This document shows positions 20,607 to 33,358 of a stretch of DNA of 64,000 nt, one piece after another. The translations under genes were made by a program, and so were the position numbers. Source of the stretch: Datura wrightii (lineage: Eukaryota; Streptophyta; Magnoliopsida; Solanales; Solanaceae); NCBI GenBank assembly GCA_035772735.1, contig JASDFA010000010.1, forward strand, positions 92,586,001 through 92,650,000, given 5' to 3'. Every line of letters starts with the position of its first letter. Within the stretch, counting starts at the first letter, position 1. The notes beneath the pieces were generated by a model that saw only the letters and a program-made list of their open reading frames with translations, made no database searches and was not told the origin of the DNA.

Positions 20607-22071
20607 TGTTCGCGCTCTGCTGCTCGGTATATATTATACACCGACACGCAAGTGTACGTGGTCAAACAAGTAATAAAGTGGCTTAGTAGCCAAGTATCGA
20701 TCCAAGGAGGCTGCTCTAGATATGCAAAACTGCCCAGTTTACTATATCTCTATTCTATTTCTAACTATGTTAACAACAATCCAACCAAGATTTGAGTGAG
20801 TTTTGTTTCTAAACTAATTATCTACTAAAAGTAATAACTACTATTTACGTTGAGTTTAGACAATGGATATGCACATGCCAAGGTTAAGAACGAGTAATGA
20901 ACTTGATAATCATGATAATTTGGTCATCTTCTTCTTCATATTGCTAGCCAAGAACGTTTGCCTAGAAATTAAAACTTCCGTATTTAATTTCACTTTAGAT
21001 TCATAAACCATTCGTCTACATTTCTGTGATCAAATGCAATTTATGACCTAACACTACAATTCCGGTTCCTAAATTGACTAATACGGCTTTCAAGTATATT
21101 TCTATCAAGAAAGCACATCAAAACCAAATTTTCCCAAATCAAGTTAAGAACAATACCCTATTAATTCACAACTTTCCAATTTCATGCTCTCTCGAGTGAA
21201 ATTGGACTTTTTAGATATACATTAATGGTGGCCAATCAAGAATGTAATAAGCACAAGAATTAATAGAACAACATGCAAGAAGAAGAAGAAACCATATCAA
21301 TTATTACCAACATTCATTACACAAGTTCAAAACCTCAGCAAGAAAAGAATTAGCCACTCATTCTTGGATTAATCATCCTAGAATGAGTGTGAATCATGCA
21401 TACAATTGAAGGAAAGAAAAAGGGAAGAGAAGAAAACTCTTATCTTTTCTATTCTTCAACTGCCACAAAACCACGTTCCTGCTCCCACTTCTGAACTCAG
21501 TCTAAAAAACTAAAACTAAAAAACTCTCGTTTAAAAATAACCTAAGTGTGCTATTTATACTAGTGGGAAATTTTTCCCGGAATAACAAGCAACGTGTCAT
21601 GGAGGCCAACGCGGAGCACTGCCTCCGTGACACGGCGTGGACGCGGACCCTCTCTGGAAATTGCATGGTCCGGATAATTAGCCTCAACGTGGCACGGAGG
21701 CCATCGCGTAGGCCTGTCTCCGTGCCACGGAGCTGACGCGCAGGCACACTGGAAATTGCTACTTTTATCTCTGCCCAGGCAGTGTGCTACCGCGATGGCA
21801 GCGTGGCACGGCTCCATCGCGGAGCCACTGTAAAATGTGCCATCCGAGTTCTTTTCCACGCTCGCATCCAAGTCCAACTCCGACATAGTTCCAACACGCA
21901 TTTTAGCTCTTAAAAATCACATTATCCTGCAAAACAAATGCTAATCATGTTGGTTAGTATAAATTCGCATTTTATTACCAAATACATGATATTATATACA
22001 CATTGCACAACAAACAAGGTAAAAATGATACGTTTGAGTATCACTTGGGCATATAAATCTGCCCAAGATCA
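20607..22071 (-). repeat. B: 5' LTR, 1465 bp
   Basis: The partner of 12207-13671. A TATA box lies at 21559-21551. The palindrome CTCCGTGCCACGGAG is intact at 21718-21732 within the GC-rich module (about 21590-21830). Thirteen of the 14 differences from the other LTR fall in the 424 bases equivalent to 12946-13369. Confidence 0.96.
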
Positions 22072-22076
22072 ACAAT

Positions 22077-24047
22077 AACATGTAAACATTGGAATACACA
22101 ACACTAGACCGAAGTTGAATACATACTATGTCTTATAAGCCTCTAAAATATGTCAAGTGGATGGTACAAGACCCCAACTAACTGACTAATAATAAACTGG
22201 GTACAGAGGTCCTAAAAGGATTAGGACTCACCAACAAGCCGGGAAATTCTAACACTGAGGGTCTAGCTAGCGGCGGGACTAAACCTGAACATCCAATCTT
22301 GTATCATGAAATGATACAACATAGAGTATGCGATTAATACTTGGAATGTACTGAGTATGCAGGGTAAGTAAAACTGCCGAATAAGGAAAACTGAAATCAT
22401 GCATATTATTAAACATTTCAAGATAATATTCTGACAGTAAGGCTTGCATGCTATTATCTGAAAACATGATTTAAACATGACTGAGTATCATAACTAATTC
22501 GAATGACCCAAAGCTGAAGCTGATAATCATAAGTAAAATTGAATATTGGGTCAAACCTGCTGAAAACATAATATCATGAATGATGAACATGCATAACTGA
22601 AACCATGAGGAATAATGGGAGACTCGTCATATAACCGACATTACCACGATAGATCTTACGTGATCCCGACTATTATACTCAAGTGGGCAGCGCCATCCAA
22701 AGCCTTGTCAGGGCTAAGGGCACTACCATGATATCGATATCAAGTTGAAGGCCCCTCGGGGGCAGGGAAGGCTCTCAAAGGAGGTCCCAAATAATCTGAA
22801 CATACCTGCACATAGTTCTAAGGCACAGGGTTGACTAAAACCCTAACCTACAAGGTGCTAAACACTACTCCTAAAAACATGCATATTCTCTCTATCATTA
22901 TTCAACAAAGCTGAACAATCATCTTGCGACAAAGCTGAATCATAATACTTACATGCATAATTCGGAAACATATCAGGAGGATCCTTGGCCTAAACCATAA
23001 CACAAGCTAAAAATGTAGGAGTGTAGACTCCAAAACAATGTGGTAAGCTAATAACATGAAATAGAAGTAAATCATGAAAAATACTTGATCATATGGGCTT
23101 TTCCAAACCTATAAATGCTTTGAAATACACTTGATAGTCAAAATCATGAAGATAAACATGGATAATTCAAAGTCATACTTTCATCATAGACATTTCATCA
23201 TACTTGAAAACATAGATCATAATCTCAGCTCTTAATGAACTTTCAAATTGGACATCATAATTGTAAGATTTTGAAATCATAAATTTGCAATTGAAATAAT
23301 TATAAAACATACCCATGAATCTTAAAATAACATTCGAAACATGAATAGAATTTACCCATGATAGATACTTAGAGAATTTCACAAATTGGATTGAAACCCT
23401 ATAGATTTATCAACTTAGAATTCCATGAATTAGAAGAGAATTTCGCCATGGAGGTGAAGGAATATTCCCATTCAGAATCCTACATACCTAGAAAATCTAA
23501 TTTCACAACCTTTCTTGATTTCCCAAGAGATTTGGAGAAGAACATAGGGACTTCTCAAGCTTGATCTCCAATGGTGCACTCTAATCTTGCATGCATGGAA
23601 TGGAAAGGCTTATGATAGGTTAAGTACTCATAAAACCCTTCTAAATGTGCTTAAAACGGAGTAGTTTAGGAATTAGGAGTCCAAGAATTATGAAAACACC
23701 CTTATTAAAATGCAGGAAAATTACTCACTTGTAGTTACCACAAGGGACACCACAACCCGTGGTGACCCACTCGTTAGGAACACTACCATAATCCACTATC
23801 AAAACCTGCCCCTGTCCACGACCAACTCCACGAGTCTTGGAGTCATATCGTAACTCGTGGCTTCCTTTCATGGTCACCTCCAGACCATGTGTCTTTGCCA
23901 ACTTTTCCTCTGCTCACGCGTCACTTAACGACTCATGATGTCTCCCCATGGATCACTGGACGACTCATCCTGTGACCTGAAAAATATTTTCCTGCTTTCT
24001 TCGCTTGAACCCTCAGATCTTATCTTAGGGACTTTTGGGGTATTATA
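22077..24047 (-). repeat. D: 3' LTR, main part
   Basis: It continues the piece at 12055-12206 after the B insertion; together they make about 2.1 kb, matching the 2108-bp 5' LTR (52089-54196). The end TATTATA at 24047 corresponds to ATTACA in the other copy, with CA changed to TA. Divergence between the two copies is high, with local stretches near 15-20% by eye. Confidence 0.88.
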
Positions 24048-24083
24048 ATATCTCCCCCTCGAGAACATTTGTCCTTGAATGTG
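24048..24083 (-). other. D: polypurine tract and preceding hairpin
   Basis: On the minus strand CTCGAGGGGGAGATAT abuts the 3' LTR. The inverted pair AACATT(T)/(G)AATGT (24064-24083) precedes it. F (63365-63400) and G (30559-30594) have the same layout with perfect AACATTC/GAATGTT arms. Confidence 0.78.
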
Positions 24084-24304
24084 GGCGAAACATACTGAAT
24101 CACTGGGGAAAAACTTGTCATCCCATATACTAAACATCAAGAGTTGAAAACTGACGTTGTGACTAACTCCGGACAGAAATACATGACTGAACTGAATTCA
24201 TGAATCACACATACATGCATTGACATGAAAGAAACTGGGACACATGAACTGAACGCGAAACTGAATAGAGTAGTAAGGAGGAAACTGATACCTTAAGCTG
24301 TAAC

Positions 24305-25620
24305 TGAACCAGAACGAAATATATGTGGTTATTTAGCCATCATATCTACTTCGACTTCCCGCGTAGCTCCCTCAACATGCTAATTTCTCCACAAAACCTC
24401 TACTGAAGCTACTTCTTTGTTTCTTAGATTTCGAACCCGATGATAAAGTATTTCAATAGGGACCTCTTCATAGCTAAGGCTATCCTTCACACCTACACTC
24501 TCCACTGTAATAACCGAAGTTTGATCACCCATGCACTTCTTCAAAAGCGATACATGGAAAACTGGATGTACTGAAGAAAATTCTAAGGGCAACTCCAACT
24601 CATAAGCCACCTAGCCGCAACATCCTACAATCCTATACGGGCCAACATAACCTGGACTAAGTTTTTCTTTCTTTCCAAATCTCACCACTCCCTTCATAGG
24701 AGACACCTTAAAAATCACCCAATCATCAACTTCAAGCTCAAGTTCTCTCCTCCTCACATCCGCATAGGACTTTTGGAGACTCTAAGCTGTTTTTAACCTT
24801 TCCTTTATAAGTTGAACTTTCTCCATAGCCTCATGAACTGAATCTGGTCCTATCAACATAGCTTTACCGACTTCAAGCCAACCAGTAGGTGATCTACACC
24901 TCTGCCCATAAAGAACCTCAAATGGAGCCATCTGAATACTGGAATGGTAACTGTTATTATATGCAAATTCGATGAGAGGAAAATGATAATCCCAACTACC
25001 CTTGATATCAATCGCACACACTCTAAACATATCCTCAAGAGTCTGAAGGATCCATTTAGACTGACCATCTATTTGTGGGTGAAAAACTATACTAACCTTG
25101 ATGTGAGTACCGAGTCCCTTCTAAAATAATCTCCAAAACTGGGGGTTAAACTGAGTATCTCTATATGATATGATGGACAAAGGTACTCCATGAAATTGAA
25201 TGAATGCCCGTATATACAATTTAGCATAATCCTTCGCTAAGTCGGTTGTCTTCACCAGTAGGAAATGAGCTGCTTTGGTCAACGTATCCACAATCACCCA
25301 TATGGATTCATATTGTCGATGAGTACGAGGCAATCCTGTAATGATGCCCATATTGATTTCCTCCCACTTCCATGTAGGGATGCTAATATCTTGTAGCACA
25401 CCTCTAGGTCTTAGATGCTCAACTTTTACCTGTTGACAATTCGGACACTTCGCCACAAACTCTACTATGTCCTTCTTCATTTCATTCGACCAATAGACTT
25501 CCTGTAGGTCACGGTATATCTTGGTGGCACCTAGATTTATAGAATATTTGGAACCATAAGCCTCACGAAGCATCCGCTCCCTCAAGTCATCAACACCCAA
25601 AACACACAAACGAACCTGAT
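24305..25620 (-). pseudogene. D: integrase and chromodomain, catalytic triad lost
   Basis: Open pieces at 25609-25121, 25030-24782 and 24610-24380 cover integrase and the C-terminal chromodomain. The zinc finger keeps CPNCQQVK, but the expected His residues are Tyr and Asn. By comparison with F, the first catalytic Asp is Gly (NMGIITGLP against NMDFITSLP), the second is Tyr (ISYRDTQF against ISDSGTQF), and the Glu is Lys in the GQSKWIL segment. The tail HPVFHVSLLKKC and VRNLRNKEVASVEVLW is the Tekay/Del chromodomain region, thought in this lineage to guide integration to heterochromatin. It continues past a stop to about 24305. Confidence 0.87.
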
Positions 25621-25699
25621 ATCGTAGTATACCATATACCCCTTAGGAGAAGACCTAAACTTTTTGATTATGAACCGTTGCCTTCAGCCTTACCAAAAT

Positions 25700-27290
25700 G
25701 TGATCCTCATCTTTCCTAGCCTTAACTTTGGTCACCAAGGAAGATTCTGATCCATTCTGAACAATGACACTAACATATGCCGAGTCAAAAATACAAACTC
25801 CTAGTCGTGCAAGTCGATGCACATCCTTCACTAACTCTTTCCTCCCTCATCTACATGGGAAACGCTATCCATAGAAAGCCTGCTAAGAGAGTCTACAACC
25901 AAATTAGCTTTTCCTGTATGATAAAGGACACTCATATAGTAATCCTTAAGAAGCTCTAACCACTATCATTCACATAGATTTAGATCCTTTTGGGTAAACA
26001 CGTAAAGTAGGCTTTTGTGGTCTATAAACACATCTACATGGACCCCATAGAGATAGTGTCTCCAAATCTTCAGGGCAAATACTATTGCTGCCAACTTGAG
26101 GTGGTGAGTCGGATAGTTCATTTAATGAACCTTCAGCTTCCTGGAAGCATAGGCTATAACCTTACTATGCGGTATTAATACACATCCAAGGTCGATTCTT
26201 GAGGCATCACAATATACAGAAAACCCATCGATACCCTCAGGTAGAGTCGACGCTAGTGCTGAGGTGAGTTGAGTCTTTAACTCTTAGAAGCTCATCTTAT
26301 AGGCCTTTGACCATTGAAACTTTACCTTCTTCTGGTTCAACGTAGTCAATGGTGTTGTAATAGATGAAAACCCTTTAAAAAACCTCTGGAAGCAACCAAC
26401 TAAGCCCAAGAAACTCCTAATATCCAAGGGACTCACTAGTCTAGGCCAACTCTTCACAACTTCTATCTTTTGAGAGTCCACCTGTCCACCCTAACTTGAC
26501 ACCACACGACTCAATAATGCTATTGACTTTAACCAAAACTCACACTTGCTAAATTTAGCACACAACTAGAAATCCTTAAGAATCTGTAGCACCACCCTTA
26601 AATGAGCGGCATGCTCTTCCTTGCTCCGAGAGTATATGAGAATGTCATCTATGAATGCAATCACGAACATGTCCAAATATGGATTGAATACCCTATTCAT
26701 CAAATCCATAAAAAAGATGGGAGCATTCGTTAGTCCAAAAGACATAACTACAAACTCATAGTTACCATACTGAGTCTTGAAGGCTATCTTTGAAATGTCA
26801 ATCTCTCTAACTCTAAGCTGATAATATCCGAATTTGAGGTCTATCTTTGAAAAACACTTGGTACCCTGAAGATGGTCAAACAAGTCATCAATGTTGGGGA
26901 GGGCATACCTGTTCTTGATGGTGACCTTGTTCAACTGCTATAGTCAATGTATATCCGGAGGGAACCATCCTTCTTCCGAACAAAGAGTACTGGTGCACCA
27001 CACGGGGATTTGCAATGTCTGAGGAAACCCTTGTCTAAGAGGTCCTTCAACCGATCCTTCAACTCCTTTAGCGCAGCTAAAGCCATTCTGTAAGGAGGAA
27101 TAGATATAGGTTGTGTATGGGGAAGAAGGACGATGCCAAAGTCAATCTCCCATTCGGGAGGAATTCCCGGTGGATTATCTTGAAACACTTCAAGATATTC
27201 GTACACTACAGGAACTGACTGGATAGTCGAGGTTTTATTTATAGCATCCTTAACCCTAACTAGATTGTATATGCAACCTTTAGAGATCAT
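25700..27290 (-). pseudogene. D: reverse transcriptase and RNase H remnants
   Basis: Open pieces 27290-26931 and 26934-26566 overlap, so a single frameshift separates the RT fingers (DNPPGIPPEWEIDFG, LKDLLDKGF) from the palm (KNRYALPNIDDLFDHLQGT). The catalytic FIDD box in AFIDDILIYS is intact. Past a stop the frame continues as SFLGLVGCFQRFFKGFS (26481-26284) and then RNase H with VYCDASR and the FALKIWRHYLYG block (about 26250-25990), broken by several stops. No piece is long enough to be functional. Confidence 0.87.
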
Positions 27291-27399
27291 CTTTCTATCC
27301 TTAAGGTAGGAAATGAAGTGACCTACAAGAACAACTGAACTACCCTTCTAATCTAGGACTGGCTCACCTAGAAACTGAAACTCTACCGCACGGGTTTTA

Positions 27400-27700
27400 T
27401 AATTCGTTGAGGCTTTACATGCATGTAGCCAATCCATGCCAAAGATAACATCAAAATCTACCATGGATAACTCTACTAAATCTGCTGAGTTGACTTTCTA
27501 AAGGACTGTGATAGGGAAATTTATGTATACCTGTCGAACTATAACTGAATCACTGACTGGAGTAGAGACTGAGAAGGGTTCTGATAGGATTTTGATATTC
27601 TCTCTGAAATTACTAGCAACATAGGGCGCCAAAAAAGATAAAGTAGACTTCATACCTAACAATGCATATACATCAAGTTGGGATACTTGTAACATACCAA
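27400..27700 (-). pseudogene. D: aspartic protease remnant
   Basis: The open piece 27695-27498 reads QVSQLDVYALLGMKSTLSF. In this family the active site is usually DPGATLSF or similar, so the catalytic Asp appears as Gly. PVSDSVIVRQVYINFPI matches the conserved downstream block in F. It follows the gag knuckle directly. Confidence 0.78.
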
Positions 27701-28029
27701 TTACTACATCTCGGGAGCCCTACTGCTCCTAACGTGATGCAAGGGCATAGAATTTGTTCTGATGATGACCACCACCAGCACTATTGGAGGCACCTGCTGA
27801 GCTGAGTGTGTTGGTGGGGCTACTAAACTAGTGGCTCAATCTCGACCCTTACCATGGCCCTGTCTAGCTGTTGGACAATCTCTAAGCATATATCCGAGCT
27901 TCCCACACCTGAAACAAGCACTTGTACCATCTAGGTACTGACTAGTGTGCCTCCTGACACACCTATCACACCCTGGAATATTGGACTCTACAGGTCCGCT
28001 CCCCTGATCTTGAGAGCCTGACGCTCGTC
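27700..28029 (-). pseudogene. D: gag C-terminus with zinc knuckle
   Basis: On the minus strand the sequence reads ACFRCGKLGYMLRDCPTARQG, a CX2CX4(H to Y)X4C knuckle of chromovirus gag, with scattered stops. It is cut at 28029 by G's target site TCGTC and continues at 35872. Confidence 0.75.
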
Positions 28030-30558
28030 TATCACACCTCGAGTCTACACCCTGGACGGAACACGGTACTTGGGGTCACGAGAAACCTCAAGTCAACCCC
28101 TGGTCTATCATACGCTAGTATTCTGAGTAAAACATATGTTGCGGAAGCATTGATATAATAATATTAAAGCATTTATGGAAGGAAAGTTGAATCATAAATT
28201 TTAAAAACATTTGAAATCATGTCTGAGTCTGAAATCCATCTAGCTGATGAGTTGCTGGGACAAACGCCCAGCTAACTCCAAATCTAACTGAAAATAAGTA
28301 AATAACTGCAAGGAATAAATTAACACCCTCAAAAGATGAGGACTCACATCAATGCTACTGAATAGGATCTGAAGTATGGCTACTAACGATGCTCAGTCTA
28401 AATCATGCGGCTGTATCATGAAACAATACATCATAAAAGTATGCGTCAGTACTTTGAATGTACCGAGTATGCGTCAGAGAACATATTACCTGAAATAAAA
28501 GACTGAGCTGAGGTGACATAAAAATGGCCATCTAATAGACTGATCTGAATAGCTGTAATTAACTGAGATAGTTAAGGAGACCCTATCTAAAGGTTCAAGA
28601 CGTACCCTAAGTCTGAAATGCTGAGTTTAAGAGACTGTTCTGAACTGATCTAAACTGGTAAAACTGGAACTGAACTGAACTGCTAATTCTGAGAGTAGAC
28701 TAAACTGACTAGTGGGAGAGTCTATAAGCAACATATAACCACGTGAGCTAGACATGGAGTCCGATGTATACACCCTATAAGTAGGACTCAATATACCTTG
28801 CCAGAGTATAAAGTCGTGGATGGTGAGAAATACTGTCAGAGGGGGGCCATGAGGCCAAGTAAATATAACCTACGGTGTCAACGTAGTTCTGCGACCTAGG
28901 TGTGTGGAACCTCGGCCCTTTCAGTGCTGTCCTACTCCCACTGGATAATCCTATCACAACTACTACTGACAAATAGATAGCTCGATACTTGTTCCCAAGA
29001 CTATAACTAACCTAGCGATACTGACTGAGAGTTCCCTGAGCGTCTTATAGGATCGGATTTGGAAATTGATTTTTAAGACTGGTAAGAGCTGCTTAACAAG
29101 AAGCGTTGTAACCGCCTAAAGACCAAACTAATAATTGAACTGGTGTCCTGGGGCTGGTCAGAACTATAAAACTAGAATGTCATGACCGCCAAGTGGACCA
29201 AATAAATTATGTTCTAAGTATGATTCTAATAAATGGGAGGCATCAATGACACCTCAAAGAAAAGACTAAAGTCAAACAGAACTATTGACAGTTTCTGAAA
29301 AGTTGTGAAGAAGTTCTATGTTCTAATTGAACTAACTTTTAAACAACTAATAGAGAACACGACTCATTCTAATAACACGGGAATTCCATAATACAACGAA
29401 ATTTCAAGAACTACAGGAATTTCATCTAATAGGGATAAAGTCATTCTTGTCAATGGAACAATTGCTCAACATACATATATAATAAGAATTTCTAGAATTT
29501 TCAACCCAAAACATAATTTGCAAAAATAGACGGAATTTAATACATAATAATCTTTACTCGAAAATCTAGGGCTATAAATCACCTTGACAATAACAACTAT
29601 TTACTTATGAATTGATAGAAATCATATGAAAATATACTTGGATAATAACGCAATTGAAATTAACGAGAACCAACATGAAATCTCTGCATAATCAAAAATC
29701 TTAAGGCTAGACTGATAGAGAAATTATGGGAAGATTTTTGGGGACACAAGGGAAGGACAATTCCCTTGTTGAAGTCCCACATACCTGACTAAAATCCTTA
29801 TGAAGAAGAAGCTTCAGCTGCTGCAAAAGATGAGAAACCCTAGTCTTGCTTGGAGGGTTCTTGAGAGGAGAACCTTCAATGTTTCTGTGAATTGAGAGTG
29901 GACAATGAGGGATGAATTGTCTCCCACTAATATGTCTAAAATTATGACTATAACAACGTATTTTAAAGCACGGGAGAATAGGAAATTACTAAATATTCCT
30001 TAGAAATTCGCTGGGAAAAACTGTTAGGTGACTCTAACGGGTGACCTCACGACTCGTTATAGGAGGTCACGACCCGTCGCCTAGCCTGTTAAGTACATTG
30101 GAAATTTCACACAGCTTCACCATTCTTCAAACCACGACCAACATGATGAGTCATTGCTTGCCCCAATGACTCGTTACGCCCACTCGTCAAGTACACTGGA
30201 TAATACTTCACGGCTTCAGCTCTTCTTCCATCGAATGACTGACATGACGAGTCATTGTCATGTCTAACGACTCGTCACCCCTTTCCGTTAACTACACTTC
30301 CTGGAACTTGATCAGGAACATTTCCTCCACCCAACGACCAACCTAACGAGTCGTTGCTAGGCAACATGACTCGTTAGGTCGTTCTTCACCACTTGACTTA
30401 CCCAGAACTCAAAACAGCTTTCCCGCGGGTCTGACCACGACTCGTGGGGCCTCCTAACGACTCGTTCCCCGACTCGTTCTGCACAAAACTTCCCCCTTAT
30501 TATCTGGTTTCTTTCCTCAATCCTGGAATCTGATCTTGGAAACTTTCGGGGTGTTACA
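28030..30558 (-). repeat. G: 3' LTR, 2529 bp
   Basis: It begins TATCACACCTCGAG (TGTCATGCCCCGAG in the partner) and ends GTGTTACA. The last 550 bases hold many ACGACTCGT or ACGAGTCGT motifs, for example around 30040-30080 and 30255-30475. No gene is supported; short open frames match the partner LTR only because the DNA is homologous. Confidence 0.9.
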
Positions 30559-30594
30559 ATATCTCCCCCTTGGGAACATTCATCCTCGAATGTT
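30559..30594 (-). other. G: polypurine tract and preceding hairpin
   Basis: On the minus strand CCCAAGGGGGAGATAT adjoins the LTR. Perfect arms AACATTC (30575-30581) and GAATGTT (30588-30594) enclose six bases just upstream, as in F. Confidence 0.82.
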
Positions 30595-32340
30595 GGCTGA
30601 ACACACTGAAGGGACAACGGACTGAACTAAAATTTTAAATACTTTAAATCACACTAACACCAACAGAATATCTGACTTTGGACCGACCTCATATGCCACA
30701 TCTGAATGTCCATATCTAACATGCATACCCTGGCTTGAGGGAAACCGAAGAATATGGAACCAACATAGAACTAGGCAAAACACCGAAAAGGATTCTTCTG
30801 ACACGGACTATACCTTTATCCTCAAATCATTTCTCGATACCAAGATAGCATTCACAATATCTAATCTAGCTGAGGATAAGGAATTCATTAGCACGAATTA
30901 TACCGACATATTACTAAATAATATATATAAATAATTATATTAAAAATAATTAAAAAATAAATCAATAAGTATATTATTTTTATCTATTAATTTTTGAAAA
31001 AACATGTTAAAAAAGTTGATCAAATAATATGAGAAGGTAACTAAGCACATACATCAGATAATCTGACTCTGAGCTGAACTACATATCTGAGCTGAGTTTC
31101 TGAATCATACATCCATGCTAAGATATGAGAAAACTAAAGACCATGAAGCTGACATGGAACTAAGAAGGGTACAAAGGAGAAATTGTTCTTCTCAAGATGG
31201 AACTGAGCGGTTAGAGACGGTCTTGTAAACCCCATAACTGCTTTTGATATCTGAACAGGTGACCTTATCTAAATTTTAGTTTTTTTCCTAGTAGTTCGTC
31301 CTACCAGATGATTGCTCCTTAAAACCTTCACTAAAACAACTTCCTTATTTCCCTAACTTACAACCTTGACGATCCCAACTAGAACTTAATTTTAAAAGAG
31401 ATTGTCATCCTCACCAACACCTCATCACCCCTTTTTGTGCAAAATCTTCAGAGGCACTTTGCTAGATGCACTAACTTCCCGAATATTACTTCACCATTCA
31501 ATCCTATCACTAAAATCGTCTTACGACTCCTCTGCATTTTTTCTATTCAAGAATTCCTCCATCTACCTAGCAGGACTAGTATCTGCATCTCATGAACTTT
31601 TACATATTGAGCACCTAAGATCTAAATAGAAGGTCATTCTGAATATATCTATTACAACAATCATTCCTGTTATGGGTGAACATATACCTATCTTAGAGTA
31701 AGGAAATCGCTAGTACGAATCATTCAAGGAGCTTAGTTTTAGCCTACACATGATGTAGCATGATCTACCGAATCATTAAGGAGAATATGAGGGACTAGGT
31801 TCCTAAAGCTGATCATATTGCGAGAAATAAGTCTGTACATAATGGGTTTCATGGCATGAAGTTGAGATTTTTGAAATCATGGAATAAGACTGGGATCACT
31901 GTCTGAAGCAGTCATCTATAATTCTAGGAGTCTAAATATTAGCATGAGTAGGATTTATTTTCAACTGAAACACCAGAGATAACATCCGAATGGGAAGGAT
32001 TGACATCCTATAGCTACTATTTCTTGAGCCCTTCTACTAAAAAACTTAGGACTTGACTTAGCCCCTTTTTACTCACCATCTCCCCCTTAGCTTAAAGTCA
32101 TCATTCTCAGGCTTTTAGATCCTTTCTTAAGGCTAGGTTAACATCCCTAACTTTTTTTTGGCTTCTCATTCAACGGTAAAGCTATCAATGAAGACTTCAC
32201 ACATTCTAGTCATTTCAAATCCACCACGGAATAATTCTCATACTAGTATTCTAGAGGCATCTCATAAATTGTGTGGTGGCTTCTAGGCCTAACAAGATGT
32301 AGGGATCAACAAATAAATTCATAATATACCTTCATTTATA
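30595..32340 (-). pseudogene. G: non-coding interior with a decayed chromodomain
   Basis: The only recognisable protein trace is at about 31375-31290, where the minus strand reads GNKEVVLVKVL, matching RNKEVASVEVL of the D chromodomain, next to stops. The rest has no supportable ORF. An AT-rich patch at 30916-31030 is bounded by the direct repeat AAATAATAT but has no terminal inverted repeats. The missing pol must have been lost between the gag end near 32340 and this remnant. Confidence 0.6.
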
Positions 32341-33143
32341 TATGGGGCTGTCTGGCATCCGCACTAAATGTTGGGCCCTGCTGAGATGGGAAAGCTGCTG
32401 GAGTTACTGGGATGGTAAGTGGAGTTCTCCCATCATCAGTTATAAGGAAATTCTTTATTCTATGGCCCAATTGACCACATTAACACCCTTCCCTACCGAA
32501 AAAATATTTTTCGGGGAGGCTTCTTCCACATTTCTTGCAAACTGGGTGACTTGACAGGGCTGCAGAAGAGTTAGCCAGAGCTCTACCTTTGCCTCGTTTG
32601 TCTGCTGAGCATTCTCTGTGTTTATGGCCCAACATGCTGCACCGAAAAACAACCACTTGAACAAGCCCTGCATTCTCCCAAATGGTTCTTCCCACACCTC
32701 TGGCATATTGGGTATGTCATCTCCCTTACTCTAGATTTGGTTGCGGCATTGACTATCGGTGGAGCTGGGGCTGATGATCTTTGACGAAACTGGAAATGAG
32801 GTCTACCACTCATCCTCTGTTGGGAATACCCTGAGTCCTCTATCCTTACTGTTTTTCTCCCCTTTTCTTTTCCTTTGAACTTTCCATCCATTTCAGGACC
32901 GTGAAACTCAGGTGGACTCCTTTTTGTGATGTTATGAACCTTAGTAGCTATCTTCTCTTGGGTAGGGTTCCCAGGTGCGTCTTCCTTTTGGTTAATCTGA
33001 ATGGTTGTGGCCCGTATTAATACTTTGAGGGCAACCTCGAGCTCCGAATCTATCACCTGCCCAATTAGAGGGCTTACTGGAGTTGGTGAGGCTTGTTGAT
33101 TTCCGTTACTGTTTCCTCTTCCACAATAGTTTCTGACAGGCAT
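32340..33143 (-). pseudogene. G: gag lacking the capsid core, with zinc knuckle
   Basis: The 173-residue open piece (33143-32622) starts MPVRNYCGRGNSNG and reaches SPPEFHG, which in D, E and F is followed by about 150 residues of capsid. Here it goes straight to KGKEKGRKTVRIEDSG and the FQFRQRSSAPAP linker, so the capsid core is deleted in frame. The knuckle reads CQRCGKNHLGEC, then CFSVQHVG. Frames shift after 32622 but a second CX2C-like patch continues to about 32480. The start is chosen because it lies 200 bases after the PBS. Confidence 0.75.
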
Positions 33144-33342
33144 TGTCTGCGAATGCGTAAAGCATGAATTAGAAGAGAACTTTAGAGTTTACACTCTACT
33201 GCACGATAAGAATCATGAAAGAAGGGAGTTTTCCTAAAACAACTTGTAGCCCCCTCATCATAAGTGTGGCGCACTTTGCACCCATGAAAAGGACTCTACT
33301 CGATGTGGCTTTCAGACATTCCGAGGATAATATAAACCTAGT

Positions 33343-33354
33343 GCTCTGATAACA
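33343..33354 (-). other. G: primer binding site (tRNA-iMet type)
   Basis: TGTTATCAGAGC on the minus strand, four bases from the LTR. It has one mismatch to TGGTATCAGAGC. Confidence 0.82.
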
Positions 33355-33358
33355 AGTT

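Larger units (their letters stand above)
12207..22071 (-). mobile_element. Element B: young Athila-type element lacking RT, RNase H and integrase
   Basis: The element is 9865 bp with two equal 1465-bp LTRs starting TG and ending CA, flanked by a perfect duplication ACAAT (12202-12206 and 22072-22076). The internal order on the minus strand is PBS, gag-protease, a short C-terminal pol remnant, hairpin, U3-like module, intron, ORF3, hairpin with polypurine-like tract, and PPT. The roughly 3.1 kb of RT, RNase H and integrase present in A are absent. By my count the LTRs differ at 14 of 1465 positions (99.0% identity). With a commonly used rate of 1.3e-8 per site per year this gives about 0.4 million years. 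It must have moved with enzymes supplied by a relative, or lost pol after insertion. Confidence 0.95.

Noticed and set aside
30916..31030. AT-rich patch in G bounded by the 9-base direct repeat AAATAATAT, like a small Mutator-type insertion
   Set aside because: No terminal inverted repeats, and the repeat is low-complexity AT text that can recur by chance.
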